This document shows positions 19,091-28,152 of a DNA stretch of 64,000 nucleotides, one piece after another. Positions within the stretch are counted from its first letter, which is position 1. Each line of letters begins with the position of its first letter. Origin of the DNA: Nostoc sp. FACHB-152 (GTDB taxonomy: Bacteria > Cyanobacteriota > Cyanobacteriia > Cyanobacteriales > Nostocaceae); NCBI RefSeq assembly GCF_014697475.1, contig NZ_JACJRV010000032.1, positions 1 through 64,000 of the forward strand, read 5' to 3'. The position numbers were made by a program, and so were the translations under genes. The notes beneath the pieces were generated by a model, which ran no database searches, had not been told where the DNA came from, and saw only the letters and a list, made by a program, of their open reading frames with translations.

Positions 19091-19230
19091 AAATAATTGA
19101 TAGATTTTTTACAAAAGTAGAAATTTTTTAATAAAACCCACCGATGTAAACCTCTAATATATTTGCCATTTTCCGAGGTAATGAAACTTTTGGCAACCAG
19201 TTACTCTACAAAATTATTTAATATTTAAAA

Positions 19231-19410
19231 TTAAGACTGTTGATGTCCTTTAGCATCACATTCTTTATACCAGCATCTTTTTAACAGTCCAACGCGCCAG
19301 CTATGAGCAAAGCGGCGAGGATTTAATTCTAATTGATAATCACGGCTAAATAATGGTTGGTTAAGATACTGCCAAAGAGGAAATTGAATTTTTGTGTCTT
19401 TTGCGGCCAT
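19231..19410 (-). CDS. Small conserved-looking hypothetical protein (59 residues)
   Basis: A short frame reading MAAKDTKIQFPLWQYLNQ, then PLFSRDYQLELNPRRFAHSW and ending ECDAKGHQQS. The composition is protein-like (aromatic and charged residues in alternating patches, no low complexity) and resembles short hypothetical proteins of cyanobacteria, though I cannot name a family. The region directly before the ATG is CCTCCT rather than a Shine-Dalgarno sequence, which weakens the call. It lies alone between two hairpin-flanked genes. Confidence 0.45.
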   Translation of the reverse strand: MAAKDTKIQFPLWQYLNQPLFSRDYQLELNPRRFAHSWRVGLLKRCWYKECDAKGHQQS

Positions 19411-19948
19411 AGGAGGAACAAGCTAAATATATATATTGCACGTTATGACAGTAGTGGAAATTTGTAAATTCACACCATGTACTTATTTTCTAGTTAAAGA
19501 TGACATGATACATATTCACTTGTCCTGGTGGCAATTGCGGAACTTTATATCAAGTTTTTTGTTAGTTTCGTAAGATTGACTATACGTTAAAAGTTCCTGA
19601 AGTACTATACTGTAAGGTTTTAAGTGCAGTCGTTAGCATCTGTACTGAGTTTTTTCCGCACACAAGCACCAGGAAGAGAGGCGACAAAGACATAAAAATA
19701 TAACAAATGGTAGATGACAGGTAATATCGTGTTCGGTGAAAGACTTATGATTAAGGCCGCAGGGGTGCAAGGGTGCAGGTGAGAGGGTTTTTACGGTTTC
19801 TGCACAGATACACCCAACTATAACTAATCATCCGCACATCATATAACAGGTGTTAGAGTTTAGCTGCTCCATATTTATTGTGCATATAGAATGATGTTGA
19901 CACTCAACTGTCAACGACTCCATGAAGTGAATTGTTTCCTATTCGCTG
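19411..19948. other. Gene-free spacer
   Basis: 538 bases upstream of the small gene and downstream of the acyl-CoA synthetase fusion. No frame or strong hairpin is visible. A short G-rich run of GGGTGCA-like units occurs near 19760. Confidence 0.35.
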
Positions 19949-22756
19949 TTATTGCAGAGCAATTTCAGCTTGGATCACGGTTGAGTCGCTGGTAGGCTCA
20001 AGGTGAAAACCTAGTTTTTTACAAATTCGTTGCATTCCATAATTATCTGCCAAGATGCTAGATGTAATCCGTTTAATGTTTTCTTGACGCGCCACTTGCA
20101 GTAATCGCTGGACTAACTCTGTGCCTAAACCTTGATACTGGTAGCGATCGCTCACCAGCGTAGCAAATTCCGCAGCATCAGAACCGTGCAGTTTACTTAA
20201 TCTGCCGATTCCCAAAATCTGCCGCGTTCCTGTTTGCGGGTTTTGGTGTTCTGCTACTAATGCCATTTCGCGATCGTAATCATTAAAGCAAATGCGGATG
20301 AGTCGCTCGTGCGTAATTCGTTGGCTGAGTTTAATCAGGTGGAAGTAACGAAAATAAACGCTTTCTTCTGAGAGTGTTTCGTGAAACTGCACCATCAACG
20401 GCTCATCTTCTGGGCGAATGGGACGGATTGTGACTGGTGTACCGTCTTTCATCGTCCAATCTTGGACATATTGAATTGGATAGGGTCGAATTGCTAACTT
20501 GGGTAGTTGATCTTTGATCATCTCTGGTGGGTGCAGCACAACCCGCGCATCTAGTGCGATTAATCCTCCCGGATTTAAGGTAGTTGGGGGAACCGCTAAC
20601 AAAGGGTTAATATCAATTTCTTTAATCCACTGTTGTTCAACTACTAGTTGGCTAAATGCCACCATCAATTGCTCCAAGGCAGGCATATCAATACTTTCTC
20701 GCCCCCGCACACCCTTGAGGGCTTTGTAAATTTTTGTTTGCTCCATCATCCGTCGCGCCAAGGTTGTGTTTAGGGGAGGCAATGCGATCGCTCGATCTTG
20801 AAACACTTCTACTAGTTGTCCCCCTGCACCAAACAACAGCACTGGCCCAAATTGGGGATCGAGACTACTACCAATTATCAGTTCGTAGCCATCTGTTTTC
20901 ACCATCGGTTGGACTGTCACCCCTAAAAACGGTGGTGAGTTGTGATTGCCCAGTTTTGAGTAATGAGGGTCTTTTGCAATTTTTTCCTGCACAGAAGATT
21001 CTATGCTGCGATAAGCTTGTCTAACTGCGTCAGCATCCCGAAGGTTTAACTGCACACCGCCGACATCGGTTTTATGGGTAATTGTATGCGAATACAGTTT
21101 CACAACTACCGGAAAGCCAATACTCTCAGCACATTTAACAGCTTGCTCCTCGCTGGTAGCTACACAAGTTGCGACAACTGGAATGCCATAAGCCGCTAAT
21201 ATCTGCTTAGATTCAAATTCTGTCAGCAGTGTCCGCCCGGCTTGATGTGCAGCTTGGATGATGTTTTCCACCAAGTTGCAGTTTTGTGTCCCTGAGTTAG
21301 GACAGGCAGGAGTTAATACAGGGGTTTCGTAGATACCACGGAGGTTATAGCTAGACTGCCACATATAACTAAATACCCGCGCCGCCGTATCGGGATATCG
21401 ATAAGTGGGGATATGTTGACTGTTGAGAATTGTTTCGCCAGCAGTAACTTCTGCTCCCCCCATCCAACTGGCAAGAATCGGTTTACCAGCGATTTGCGAG
21501 TAGGCTTTTAATTTTTCTGCTGTTTGGGTGGGATCTGTCATGGCTTGGGGTGTGAGAATTACCAACAAGCCATCACTATTAGGATCATTCACTGCAATTT
21601 CTAAAGCTTGAGTATAACGTTGGGGGTCAGCGTCCCCCAAAATATCAATCGGGTTGTTATGGCTCCAGTGAGTTGGTAGGATTTCGTTAAAGGATGCGAT
21701 CGCCTCTGGTGAAATTGATGCCAGTTCACCACCAGCCGTAATCAAAGCATCTGTAGCCAGTACTCCCGGCCCGCCAGCGTTAGTTAAAATCGTCAACCGC
21801 GGCCCTTGAGGACGAGGCTGTTTTGCTAATACTTCCGCCATATCGAATAGGTCAGAAATACTATTAACTCGCAACACTCCACAACGCCGAAAAGCTGCAT
21901 CTAACACTGCATCGCTACCAGCCAAACTGCCTGTATGGGAAGCGGCGGCTTTAGCTGCTGCTTCTGTACGACCTGCTTTAATGACAATAATTGGTTTGGT
22001 GAGTGCAACCTCTCGTGCTGCGGAGATGAAAGACCGCGCATCACCGATAGATTCCATATAAATAACAATACTTTTAGTGTGGGGGTCATCACCGAGATAG
22101 TAAATTAAGTCTCCCCAGCCCACATCTAACATTGAACCGATGGAAACGAAGGCACTAAAGCCAACATTTTCTTGAAAACTCCAATCAAGAATCGCCGTAC
22201 ACAAAGCCCCACTTTGGCTAATAAAACCTACGTTTCCTGGGCGAGCCATTGCACTGGCGAAGGTAGCATTTAATCCTGTCAACGGACTCATCACCCCTAA
22301 GCAGTTAGGGCCAATGATGCGAATGTTACCACGACGGGCTTGTGCCATAATTTCTCGTTCTAAAGCCTCGCCGGCAGCACCAGCTTCTTTAAAGCCAGCA
22401 GAAATGATGATCGCACTTTTCACACCTGCATCTACACACTCGGCAATGATTCCGGGAACTGTTGGTGCTGGCGTAGCAATCACTGCTAAATCAATGGCTT
22501 CGGGTATATTAGAAATTTTTGCATAGGCTTTAATGCCTAAAACACTGTTTCGCTTGGGATTGACTGGAAAAACTGTTCCCCCAAAAGGATTAGTAATTAA
22601 GTTCCACAGCAAGGTGCGGCCTACACTACCAACCGTTTCACTAGCACCAATCACCGCTACAGTTTGCGGTGCAAAAATAGCATCAAGGGGATTAAGCTTC
22701 TCTGCCTTCAATATATCTATGGCGCGATCGCTTTTTGGTTTGAGAGTTTTCTGCAT
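19949..22756 (-). CDS. NDP-forming acyl-CoA synthetase fused to a GNAT acetyltransferase (PatZ-like)
   Basis: A 935-residue cytoplasmic fusion. Order: CoA-binding Rossmann domain ([20 protein letters not shown], about 20-120), succinyl-CoA-ligase-like domains ([20 protein letters not shown]), an ATP-grasp domain (about 490-720: [39 protein letters not shown]) and a C-terminal GNAT domain (about 745-910: [34 protein letters not shown]). This architecture matches protein lysine acetyltransferases of the Pat/YfiQ type, which control acetyl-CoA synthetase. The loop [12 protein letters not shown] near 277 keeps the His that is phosphorylated in active ADP-forming acetyl-CoA synthetases and is reported lost in enterobacterial Pat. 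The synthetase half may therefore be active; that is inference. It is a single gene with a long upstream region. Confidence 0.87.
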   Translation of the reverse strand: MQKTLKPKSDRAIDILKAEKLNPLDAIFAPQTVAVIGASETVGSVGRTLLWNLITNPFGGTVFPVNPKRNSVLGIKAYAKISNIPEAIDLAVIATPAPTVPGIIAECVDAGVKSAIIISAGFKEAGAAGEALEREIMAQARRGNIRIIGPNCLGVMSPLTGLNATFASAMARPGNVGFISQSGALCTAILDWSFQENVGFSAFVSIGSMLDVGWGDLIYYLGDDPHTKSIVIYMESIGDARSFISAAREVALTKPIIVIKAGRTEAAAKAAASHTGSLAGSDAVLDAAFRRCGVLRVNSISDLFDMAEVLAKQPRPQGPRLTILTNAGGPGVLATDALITAGGELASISPEAIASFNEILPTHWSHNNPIDILGDADPQRYTQALEIAVNDPNSDGLLVILTPQAMTDPTQTAEKLKAYSQIAGKPILASWMGGAEVTAGETILNSQHIPTYRYPDTAARVFSYMWQSSYNLRGIYETPVLTPACPNSGTQNCNLVENIIQAAHQAGRTLLTEFESKQILAAYGIPVVATCVATSEEQAVKCAESIGFPVVVKLYSHTITHKTDVGGVQLNLRDADAVRQAYRSIESSVQEKIAKDPHYSKLGNHNSPPFLGVTVQPMVKTDGYELIIGSSLDPQFGPVLLFGAGGQLVEVFQDRAIALPPLNTTLARRMMEQTKIYKALKGVRGRESIDMPALEQLMVAFSQLVVEQQWIKEIDINPLLAVPPTTLNPGGLIALDARVVLHPPEMIKDQLPKLAIRPYPIQYVQDWTMKDGTPVTIRPIRPEDEPLMVQFHETLSEESVYFRYFHLIKLSQRITHERLIRICFNDYDREMALVAEHQNPQTGTRQILGIGRLSKLHGSDAAEFATLVSDRYQYQGLGTELVQRLLQVARQENIKRITSSILADNYGMQRICKKLGFHLEPTSDSTVIQAEIALQ

Positions 22757-22813
22757 TCATCCTCCTTGTCAAAAGTGCTGAGTAAAAAATTGATGGAATT
22801 TTTGCCGTGGAGT

Positions 22814-22834
22814 CTATGCTCCCGTTGAGCATAG
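22814..22834. promoter_or_regulatory. Perfect hairpin upstream of the acyl-CoA synthetase fusion
   Basis: CTATGCTC and GAGCATAG form a perfect 8-bp stem with a 5-base loop, 58 bases before the start codon of the fusion gene. It could be a 5' leader stem or a palindromic operator. Nothing identifies a cognate regulator. Confidence 0.35.
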
Positions 22835-23346
22835 GTCTTATTTCACCCAGAAACTTTTAAACTTGGCGAGAACCTGCATAATTTTTCTCAGGACGATCGC
22901 CTTGTCTAAGATGCGATCGCCAAATTCAAAGTTAATTCCGGGTCATGTCACCTACAAACTTAGGGGTCAATAACTGTATACCTTAACCGATCACCATGAT
23001 AGTTGCATTCAGGATTTTTGGGTCGATTTCAATATATTAAATAGAACAAACAGAAAAAACTGAACTCTGTCAAGCCAAATGAAAAACCATGAAGCTCCTT
23101 AGCAGACTGACTTATAGGTACTATAAATATTAAAATCTCCTACTTAAAAATTATTTATAAATCTGGAAATTGAAAACATGATTAATATTTATGCATATAT
23201 AAAAAAATTGAGGAACTTGTGAGGAATGCAAAAATTTATGTAAATTCCTATTTCTATAATTTGATAAATCGATGCAATTGCTAGTGTGATTTTTTGCATC
23301 CGCAGTTTTATGATAAATGGGAATCAAAAATATTTGAGGCTGTTTT
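22835..23346. other. Gene-free divergent intergenic region
   Basis: About 510 AT-rich bases between the fusion gene and the pentapeptide-repeat gene. HIP1-type sites (GCGATCGC) occur near 22913-22920. No frame with coding character is seen. Confidence 0.35.
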
Positions 23347-23739
23347 ATGTCTGAAGTAAATTATCAACAGCCCATTAATACAGTGGCTACTCTATTAGAA
23401 AAGTACGCTGAGGGGCAACGAGATTTTGTTAGAGCCGAACTCGGTGATGCGGATTTGCCAGGGGTTAACCTCAAAGGTTCTGACCTCAGTTATGCTGACT
23501 TAAATGCGGCAAATCTTCGAGGTGCTAATCTTAGGGGAACTGACCTCAGCTATTGTGACCTCTCTCAAGCTGACTTAACAGATGCAGACTTGCGGGGATC
23601 GTTATTAATGTCGGCTAATCTCCGCCAAGCTAATCTCCAAGGCGCGAAGCTAGAAAAAGCAGATTGCGATCGCAATACTCATTTTCCCGCAGATTTTGAT
23701 CCAGTTCAGGCTGGAGTACGATTCAAATCAGAGACTTAA
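23347..23739 (+). CDS. Pentapeptide-repeat protein
   Basis: A 130-residue protein with about 12 consecutive A(D/N)LXX repeats over residues 35-110 (ADLPGVNLKGSDLSYADLNA, then ANLRGANLRGTDLSYCDL and onward). These fold into a right-handed quadrilateral beta-helix. The N-terminal 30 residues (TVATLLEKYAEGQRDF) form the short helical cap common in cyanobacterial members. No partner domain is fused. Functions of the family are diverse and mostly unknown. The last 12 bases overlap the 3' end of the convergent HAD gene. Confidence 0.85.
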   Translation: MSEVNYQQPINTVATLLEKYAEGQRDFVRAELGDADLPGVNLKGSDLSYADLNAANLRGANLRGTDLSYCDLSQADLTDADLRGSLLMSANLRQANLQGAKLEKADCDRNTHFPADFDPVQAGVRFKSET

Positions 23740-24483
23740 AACTTGAATTTCATTCAGTTGATTAATCACTACATCTGCACCTTGGACATGATCTGATTTT
23801 CCAATCCAAGTAATGCCTATACAGCCTGCGGCTTTAGCATTCCTTGCCATTTGCATATCGCCAACGGCATCTCCTACCATTAGTGCTGCACCTGGTTCTA
23901 CTCCCAAAACTTCGCAGGCTTGTAAAAACAAGGATGGATCTGGTTTGCCAGGGCCTTCATCCACTCCTAATTGCGCTTGAATATAATCATTCAACTTATA
24001 CCTGGCGACAAAAGCTTTAACTTCTCCTGTTTTAGCTGCTGATATCATACCGAGTTTTACTCCTGCGGCTGACAGCGATTGTAACAACTCCAAACTCCCT
24101 GGAAACATGGGTGCGGGAGATTCTTCCAGATATTTTTCTGCTTCGTCTAAGGTTTGACGCGCTATTCTTAGACATTCAAACCATCCTCTACCAGTTTCGG
24201 CAATATAGGCTGCTGTAGCAATTTCGGTTTCTCGGCGACTAGCTACTGTCAATAACCCTGCTGGGTCGATGGAGTCGCTATTAATCCCATAAGCCATTAA
24301 TAATGGTTCACCAATTCCGGGAAATTGAGCATCGATAATCCGTGTTACTTTTTGTCCAAGCGATCGCAAATAAACTTCTGAGTCTTCTAAAGTACCATTT
24401 TTGTCAAAAAAAATTGCCTGAATATTAGGAAAACTCACATTTTTACATTGAATAGTTACCAAAATTTTTCCCCCATTCAACAC
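23728..24483 (-). CDS. HAD-superfamily hydrolase-like protein with altered motif I
   Basis: A 251-residue HAD-fold protein with a helical cap, of the phosphoglycolate-phosphatase-like group. Motif I reads FFDKNGTLED (codon AAT at the fourth position), so the first, nucleophilic Asp is present but the second Asp, the usual general acid/base, is Asn. Motif II is in LGMISAAKTG, motif III is a Lys in GPGKPDPSLF, and motif IV is MVGDAVGDMQMA. The remaining motifs look intact, so the fold is sound while phosphatase activity may be reduced or specialised. The N-terminus may start later than the ATG at 24483: family-like sequence begins near residue 20. It is convergent with the pentapeptide-repeat gene. 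Confidence 0.8.
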   Translation of the reverse strand: MLNGGKILVTIQCKNVSFPNIQAIFFDKNGTLEDSEVYLRSLGQKVTRIIDAQFPGIGEPLLMAYGINSDSIDPAGLLTVASRRETEIATAAYIAETGRGWFECLRIARQTLDEAEKYLEESPAPMFPGSLELLQSLSAAGVKLGMISAAKTGEVKAFVARYKLNDYIQAQLGVDEGPGKPDPSLFLQACEVLGVEPGAALMVGDAVGDMQMARNAKAAGCIGITWIGKSDHVQGADVVINQLNEIQVLSL

Positions 24484-24505
24484 AAGACTTTTAAATCTGT
24501 CACCT

Positions 24506-24523
24506 GTAACCGAATACGGTTAC
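24506..24523. other. Short perfect hairpin
   Basis: GTAACCG and CGGTTAC arms (7 bp) with a 4-base loop, between the HAD start and the rps1 terminator. It may be a leader stem of the HAD transcript. Confidence 0.3.
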
Positions 24524-24653
24524 GTTAAAGGGGAAAGGGTCAGAAAAAACCTTTAACCCTTACCCCAAACCAATTCTTAGTTCAAAATGCTTATCCGGAA
24601 CCGTATTGACCTGTAACCTGTCTCCTATCACCTCTCATCACTAATCAGCAAAT

Positions 24654-24682
24654 AAAAAAAGAGGGATTGACCCTCTCTTTTC
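24654..24682 (-). terminator. Rho-independent terminator of rps1
   Basis: A GAGGG/CCCTC stem extended by flanking A/T pairs, with a 5-base loop, is followed on the minus strand by a run of T. It lies about 30 bases after the rps1 stop. Confidence 0.85.
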
Positions 24683-24709
24683 AGGCTTTAATGCAATTAT
24701 TTACTGAGC

Positions 24710-25789
24710 TTACTCTTCAATAGCTACTGGAATTTCTTCTTCAATAGCTGCTGGGATGTCTTCTTCAATAGCTGCTGGGATATTTTCTTCAATAGCTGCT
24801 GGGATATCTTCTTCAATAGCTGCTGGGATGTCTTCTTCAATAGCTGCTGGGATATCTTCTTCAGCAGCTGGTGTTAAAGTAATGCCTTGTTGTTTAGCTA
24901 ACAGTTGTTCCCGATACTTAGCTGCCATTTCTTCGGCCTTATCATAGACCAAATCGCGGTTCTTAATCATATCACCGGGTTCTGGTTCCAACTGTTTGGT
25001 AGATAAAGAAATCCGCCCTCTTTCTGCATCCAAATCAATGATCATGACTTTCACTTCATCATTGACATTGAACACACTATGAGGTGTATCGATGTGTTCG
25101 TGAGAAATTTCTGAGATGTGTAACAAGCCACTAACACCGCCAATGTCAATAAACGCACCGTAAGGCTTGATACCACGAACTGTCCCAATTACTACCTCGC
25201 CAACTTCCAGGCGGTTCATCTTCCGCTCAACCAATGCGCGACGATGAGATAGAACTAGGCGGTTGCGTTCTTCGTCTACTTCTAAGAATTTTAATGGTAA
25301 CTCTTCACCTACTAATTCTTCTTTAGGTTTGCGAGTGCTAATGTGGGAACCGGGAATAAAACCACGTAATCCTTCAATCCTTACCAACGCCCCACCACGG
25401 TTTGTGGCAAACACGCCAGAACGAACTGTTGCGTCTTCTGCTTGCAACTGACGCACACGCTCCCAAGCGCGCATATATTCAATACGACGAATCGAAAGGG
25501 TCAACTGACCATCTTCGTTTTCATCGGTCAGGATGAAAAATTCTCTTGTTTCGTTCGACTGTAATACTTCTTCCGGGCTGTCTACCCGGTTAATAGACAT
25601 TTCTTGTATGGGTATATATGCTGCTGTTTTAGCACCGATGTCAATCAGAGCGCCGCGCGGCTCTATACTGAAAACCGTTCCTGGTACAATATCTCCAGGG
25701 CTAAAGTGATAGTCGTATTTGTCAAGTAGAGCAGCGAAATCTTCGTGAGTAAATCCAATTTCTGTAGCGGTTAAGTTCTGATTGACCAT
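24710..25789 (-). CDS. rpsA: 30S ribosomal protein S1 (three S1 domains, repetitive acidic tail)
   Basis: A 359-residue S1-type protein that helps mRNA bind the small ribosomal subunit. Three S1 RNA-binding domains are visible: about 31-100 (GDIVPGTVFSIEPRGALIDI), 117-185 (RSGVFATNRGGALVRIEGLR) and 197-270 (GEVVIGTVRGIKPYGAFIDI). Three domains is the usual cyanobacterial and chloroplast form. After a Lys/Glu-rich helix the C-terminus consists of six copies of an 8-residue unit close to EDIPAAIE. The unit is coded by near-identical 24-base repeats, an unusual extension that should be disordered or helical and strongly acidic. A 225-base region upstream precedes it, and a terminator follows. 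Cyanobacteria often have a second S1 gene; this looks like the main one. Confidence 0.92.
   Translation of the reverse strand: MVNQNLTATEIGFTHEDFAALLDKYDYHFSPGDIVPGTVFSIEPRGALIDIGAKTAAYIPIQEMSINRVDSPEEVLQSNETREFFILTDENEDGQLTLSIRRIEYMRAWERVRQLQAEDATVRSGVFATNRGGALVRIEGLRGFIPGSHISTRKPKEELVGEELPLKFLEVDEERNRLVLSHRRALVERKMNRLEVGEVVIGTVRGIKPYGAFIDIGGVSGLLHISEISHEHIDTPHSVFNVNDEVKVMIIDLDAERGRISLSTKQLEPEPGDMIKNRDLVYDKAEEMAAKYREQLLAKQQGITLTPAAEEDIPAAIEEDIPAAIEEDIPAAIEENIPAAIEEDIPAAIEEEIPVAIEE
24713..24862. repeat. 24-base tandem repeats inside the 3' end of rps1
   Basis: Six tandem copies, several identical over 24 bases, encode the acidic octapeptide tail of S1. The near-identity suggests recent slippage expansion. 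Confidence 0.85.
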
Positions 25790-26013
25790 GCTGATTTGTT
25801 CCTGGTTCTAGTCTCCGTAAAGTTTTGTGACATAATCGTGATGTATCTGCTAGCCACTGAATGCTAGTGTACACTTACATCCCTTATTAATCCTAGCGTA
25901 GAAAGCTAGTGTTAACATATATCTACTTCCAGATAGAAGATTATATCATAAGATAAATAGCCTCTTGCAATCTGCCATAGGGTAGAAGGCACAAATAAAG
26001 GAAAATTGAATAG

Positions 26014-27672
26014 CTAGACAGTCTGAGGCACTTTTTGCTGAATAGGAATTTGAATCACGAATTTTGTTCCTTGGTTAGCCACAGAAGAAAACTCTAGCTT
26101 CCCACCATGCTGTTCAGTAATAATTTGATAGCTAATAGACATACCCATACCTGTACCTTTACCCACAGGTTTAGTTGTAAAGAATGGGTCAAAGATTCGT
26201 GGTTGAATAGCTTCAGGAATTCCATTACCATTGTCTGCGATCGCAATTTCTACCCATTCAGAGTTAATCAGGGATGTAGAAATAGTAATGCTATGAGGAT
26301 GAGCTTGAATTTCCTGATAAGTTCGGTTCTGATTGGCCTCTTCTAAAGCATAGATGGCGTTTGCCAGAATATTTATAAATACTTGATTCATCTGCCCAGC
26401 GTAGCATTCTATTGTTGGCAGATGGCTGTAATCTCTGTTTACTAAAATTTCAGGACGAGTATTAGTTGCTTTTAATCGGTGTTGCAAAATTAGTAAGGTG
26501 CTATCAATACCTTCATGAATATCCACTGGTTTACACTCAGCTTCGTCCATGCGGGAAAAATTACGTAGCGATTGCACAATCTTACTGATACGCTGCGTCC
26601 CAATTGACATAGAATCAACTATTTTGAGTAGGTCATTCTGCAAAAATTCTAGGTCAATTTTGTTCTCGTGATTTTGAATTTCTGCTACAGGACTGGGATA
26701 ATACTTTTGATAAAGTTGAATTAATGTAAGTAAACTTAAAGAATATTCTTGGAGATAGCTGAGGTTAGCATGAATAAAATTAACAGGGTTATTTACTTCG
26801 TGAGCAATCCCTGAGACAAGCTGACCCAAACTAGACATTTTTTCACTTTGTACCAACTGTGATTGAGTTTTTTGGAGATTCTCTAAAGTCAGCTTTAGTT
26901 GACGTTTTTGTTCTTCTAAGAGTGATTGCGCTGTTTGTGAATCTCTGATTGATTTTTCTTTACATTGGGCATCTAATCTCATTTTATTGGCTAACTGATG
27001 GCCGTATAACGTCACGCAAATAACCATGATAAAGATTGCCGTGGCGATCGCAATTTCGTACAGTAAAAAAGTTTTAGCATACTCTTGCTGCTGTTCTAAA
27101 AGTTGCTGTTGAATTTGGCTAATATTTCTGCGAAATTGAACTAGTATTTGATTAGCTTGGTGATATTCCTGATCCATTTTCGCCATATGTCTTCCAGCTA
27201 TTTCTGGTTGTTGCTGACTAAAATAGAAAAAAATTAGTTGGGATTCTGTCACCATTTTTGTTGTTGCGGCTTCTGCTGCGTCTAAATTTTCTAGCAGCAG
27301 TTGTGATTGTGTGGGAACAACCTGAGTTGTTAGCTCATCTCGAATCAGCCGAACAAATTTTTGAAAAGAATCTTGGGCTGCTTTGAGTTTTTTTCTTTCA
27401 CCAGCAATATCACGAGAATCAAAAATATTATTCCCTGGAGCATTAATTTCCGTTAAAAATTCATTGATTTCAGCATAAGATTGTAGCCTTTTAGCCCACT
27501 GATGATTGACCTCAACCGAATGTGTGTAAATATTCATGATTTTATGGTTGAGGTATAAACTAGTTGAAACTGTTAGAAGGTTAAATGCTGCCAGCGCGTA
27601 GTATATATATTGCCATCTAGCCGATGCTAAATATTTGATAAAATTTTGAGCTTGAATATAAATTTTATGCAT
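26014..27672 (-). CDS. Membrane sensor histidine kinase
   Basis: A 552-residue kinase. Membrane segments lie at about 20-42 and 203-223 and flank an extracytoplasmic helical domain of about 160 residues, a four-helix-bundle type sensor. A coiled coil leads to the dimerisation domain with the phospho-accepting His in SGIAHEVNNPVNF (about residue 288). The ATPase domain shows NILANAIYALEEA (about 434), ADNGNGIP, FDPFFTTKP and GKGTGMGMSI (about 507). No HAMP or receiver is recognisable. It is an orphan: no response regulator is adjacent, the neighbours being rps1 and psbT. The signal is unknown. The conserved HEVNNP box places it among cyanobacterial kinases of the HisKA type with this motif. 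Confidence 0.85.
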   Translation of the reverse strand: MHKIYIQAQNFIKYLASARWQYIYYALAAFNLLTVSTSLYLNHKIMNIYTHSVEVNHQWAKRLQSYAEINEFLTEINAPGNNIFDSRDIAGERKKLKAAQDSFQKFVRLIRDELTTQVVPTQSQLLLENLDAAEAATTKMVTESQLIFFYFSQQQPEIAGRHMAKMDQEYHQANQILVQFRRNISQIQQQLLEQQQEYAKTFLLYEIAIATAIFIMVICVTLYGHQLANKMRLDAQCKEKSIRDSQTAQSLLEEQKRQLKLTLENLQKTQSQLVQSEKMSSLGQLVSGIAHEVNNPVNFIHANLSYLQEYSLSLLTLIQLYQKYYPSPVAEIQNHENKIDLEFLQNDLLKIVDSMSIGTQRISKIVQSLRNFSRMDEAECKPVDIHEGIDSTLLILQHRLKATNTRPEILVNRDYSHLPTIECYAGQMNQVFINILANAIYALEEANQNRTYQEIQAHPHSITISTSLINSEWVEIAIADNGNGIPEAIQPRIFDPFFTTKPVGKGTGMGMSISYQIITEQHGGKLEFSSVANQGTKFVIQIPIQQKVPQTV

Positions 27673-27876
27673 TTGATAAGTTTTGAGCCAGCCTGAAATA
27701 CTTAATACCTTGTCTTATTGTTCCCTCTGGCTAAAACAAAAAATACAATATATAGTAAACAAGCTTAAAAGCCTTTTGGTGCATAGATTTTATCAGAATG
27801 AGTTCTCCTAAAAATTACTATGATTGCTATATATATATATATTTATTTATTGATCAGAATAATGAATAGCAATAAA

Positions 27877-27909
27877 AAAATCCGCTGTTAAATAACAACA
27901 GCGGATTTT
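27877..27909 (-). terminator. Terminator of the psbB-psbT unit
   Basis: A perfect 13-base inverted repeat (27877-27889 and 27897-27909) with a 7-base loop and T-rich sequence following on the minus strand, 34 bases past the psbT stop. The flanking A and T runs would let it work in both directions. Confidence 0.85.
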
Positions 27910-27942
27910 AACTTTGAAAAGCTTAGTAATAGTAACCTACTA

Positions 27943-28044
27943 CTAGTCTTTTTTCTCAATGCGGGGAGGTTCGCGGAAGGCGATCGCAAAAAATAGAACG
28001 CCTATGCACAAAGTAAAAATTAAAATGTATGCAACGCTTTCCAT
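27943..28044 (-). CDS. psbT: Photosystem II protein T
   Basis: A 33-residue single-span subunit of the photosystem II core, at the dimer interface in the thylakoid membrane. It reads MESVAYILIFTLCIG, a hydrophobic segment, then FREPPRIEKKD, matching PsbT end to end. GGAG lies 10 bases before the ATG. It follows psbB in the same direction after 108 bases, the standard psbB-psbT order. Confidence 0.95.
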   Translation of the reverse strand: MESVAYILIFTLCIGVLFFAIAFREPPRIEKKD

Positions 28045-28103
28045 ATTAAAAGCTCCTGCTTATCTAGCCAGTAATAAATGAAACATAGTGGTTCAAGTGA
28101 TGA

Positions 28104-28133
28104 GGATGAAGTAATGAATTTCATACTTCATCC
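28104..28133. other. Perfect hairpin between psbB and psbT
   Basis: Ten-base arms GGATGAAGTA and TACTTCATCC with a 10-base loop, 20 bases past the psbB stop. There is no T-tract, so it more likely protects the psbB 3' end or sets the psbB:psbT ratio than ends transcription fully. Confidence 0.5.
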
Positions 28134-28152
28134 TGCATACTTCATCCTTATT

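Noticed and set aside
20514-22781. Several plus-strand open frames opposite the acyl-CoA synthetase fusion
   Set aside because: They lie wholly inside a well-supported minus-strand gene and have no recognisable content.
24756-24947. Open frame antisense to the S1 tail (Ser/Ile/Ala/Gly repeats)
   Set aside because: It is the mirror of the 24-base repeats that encode the S1 tail; no independent support.
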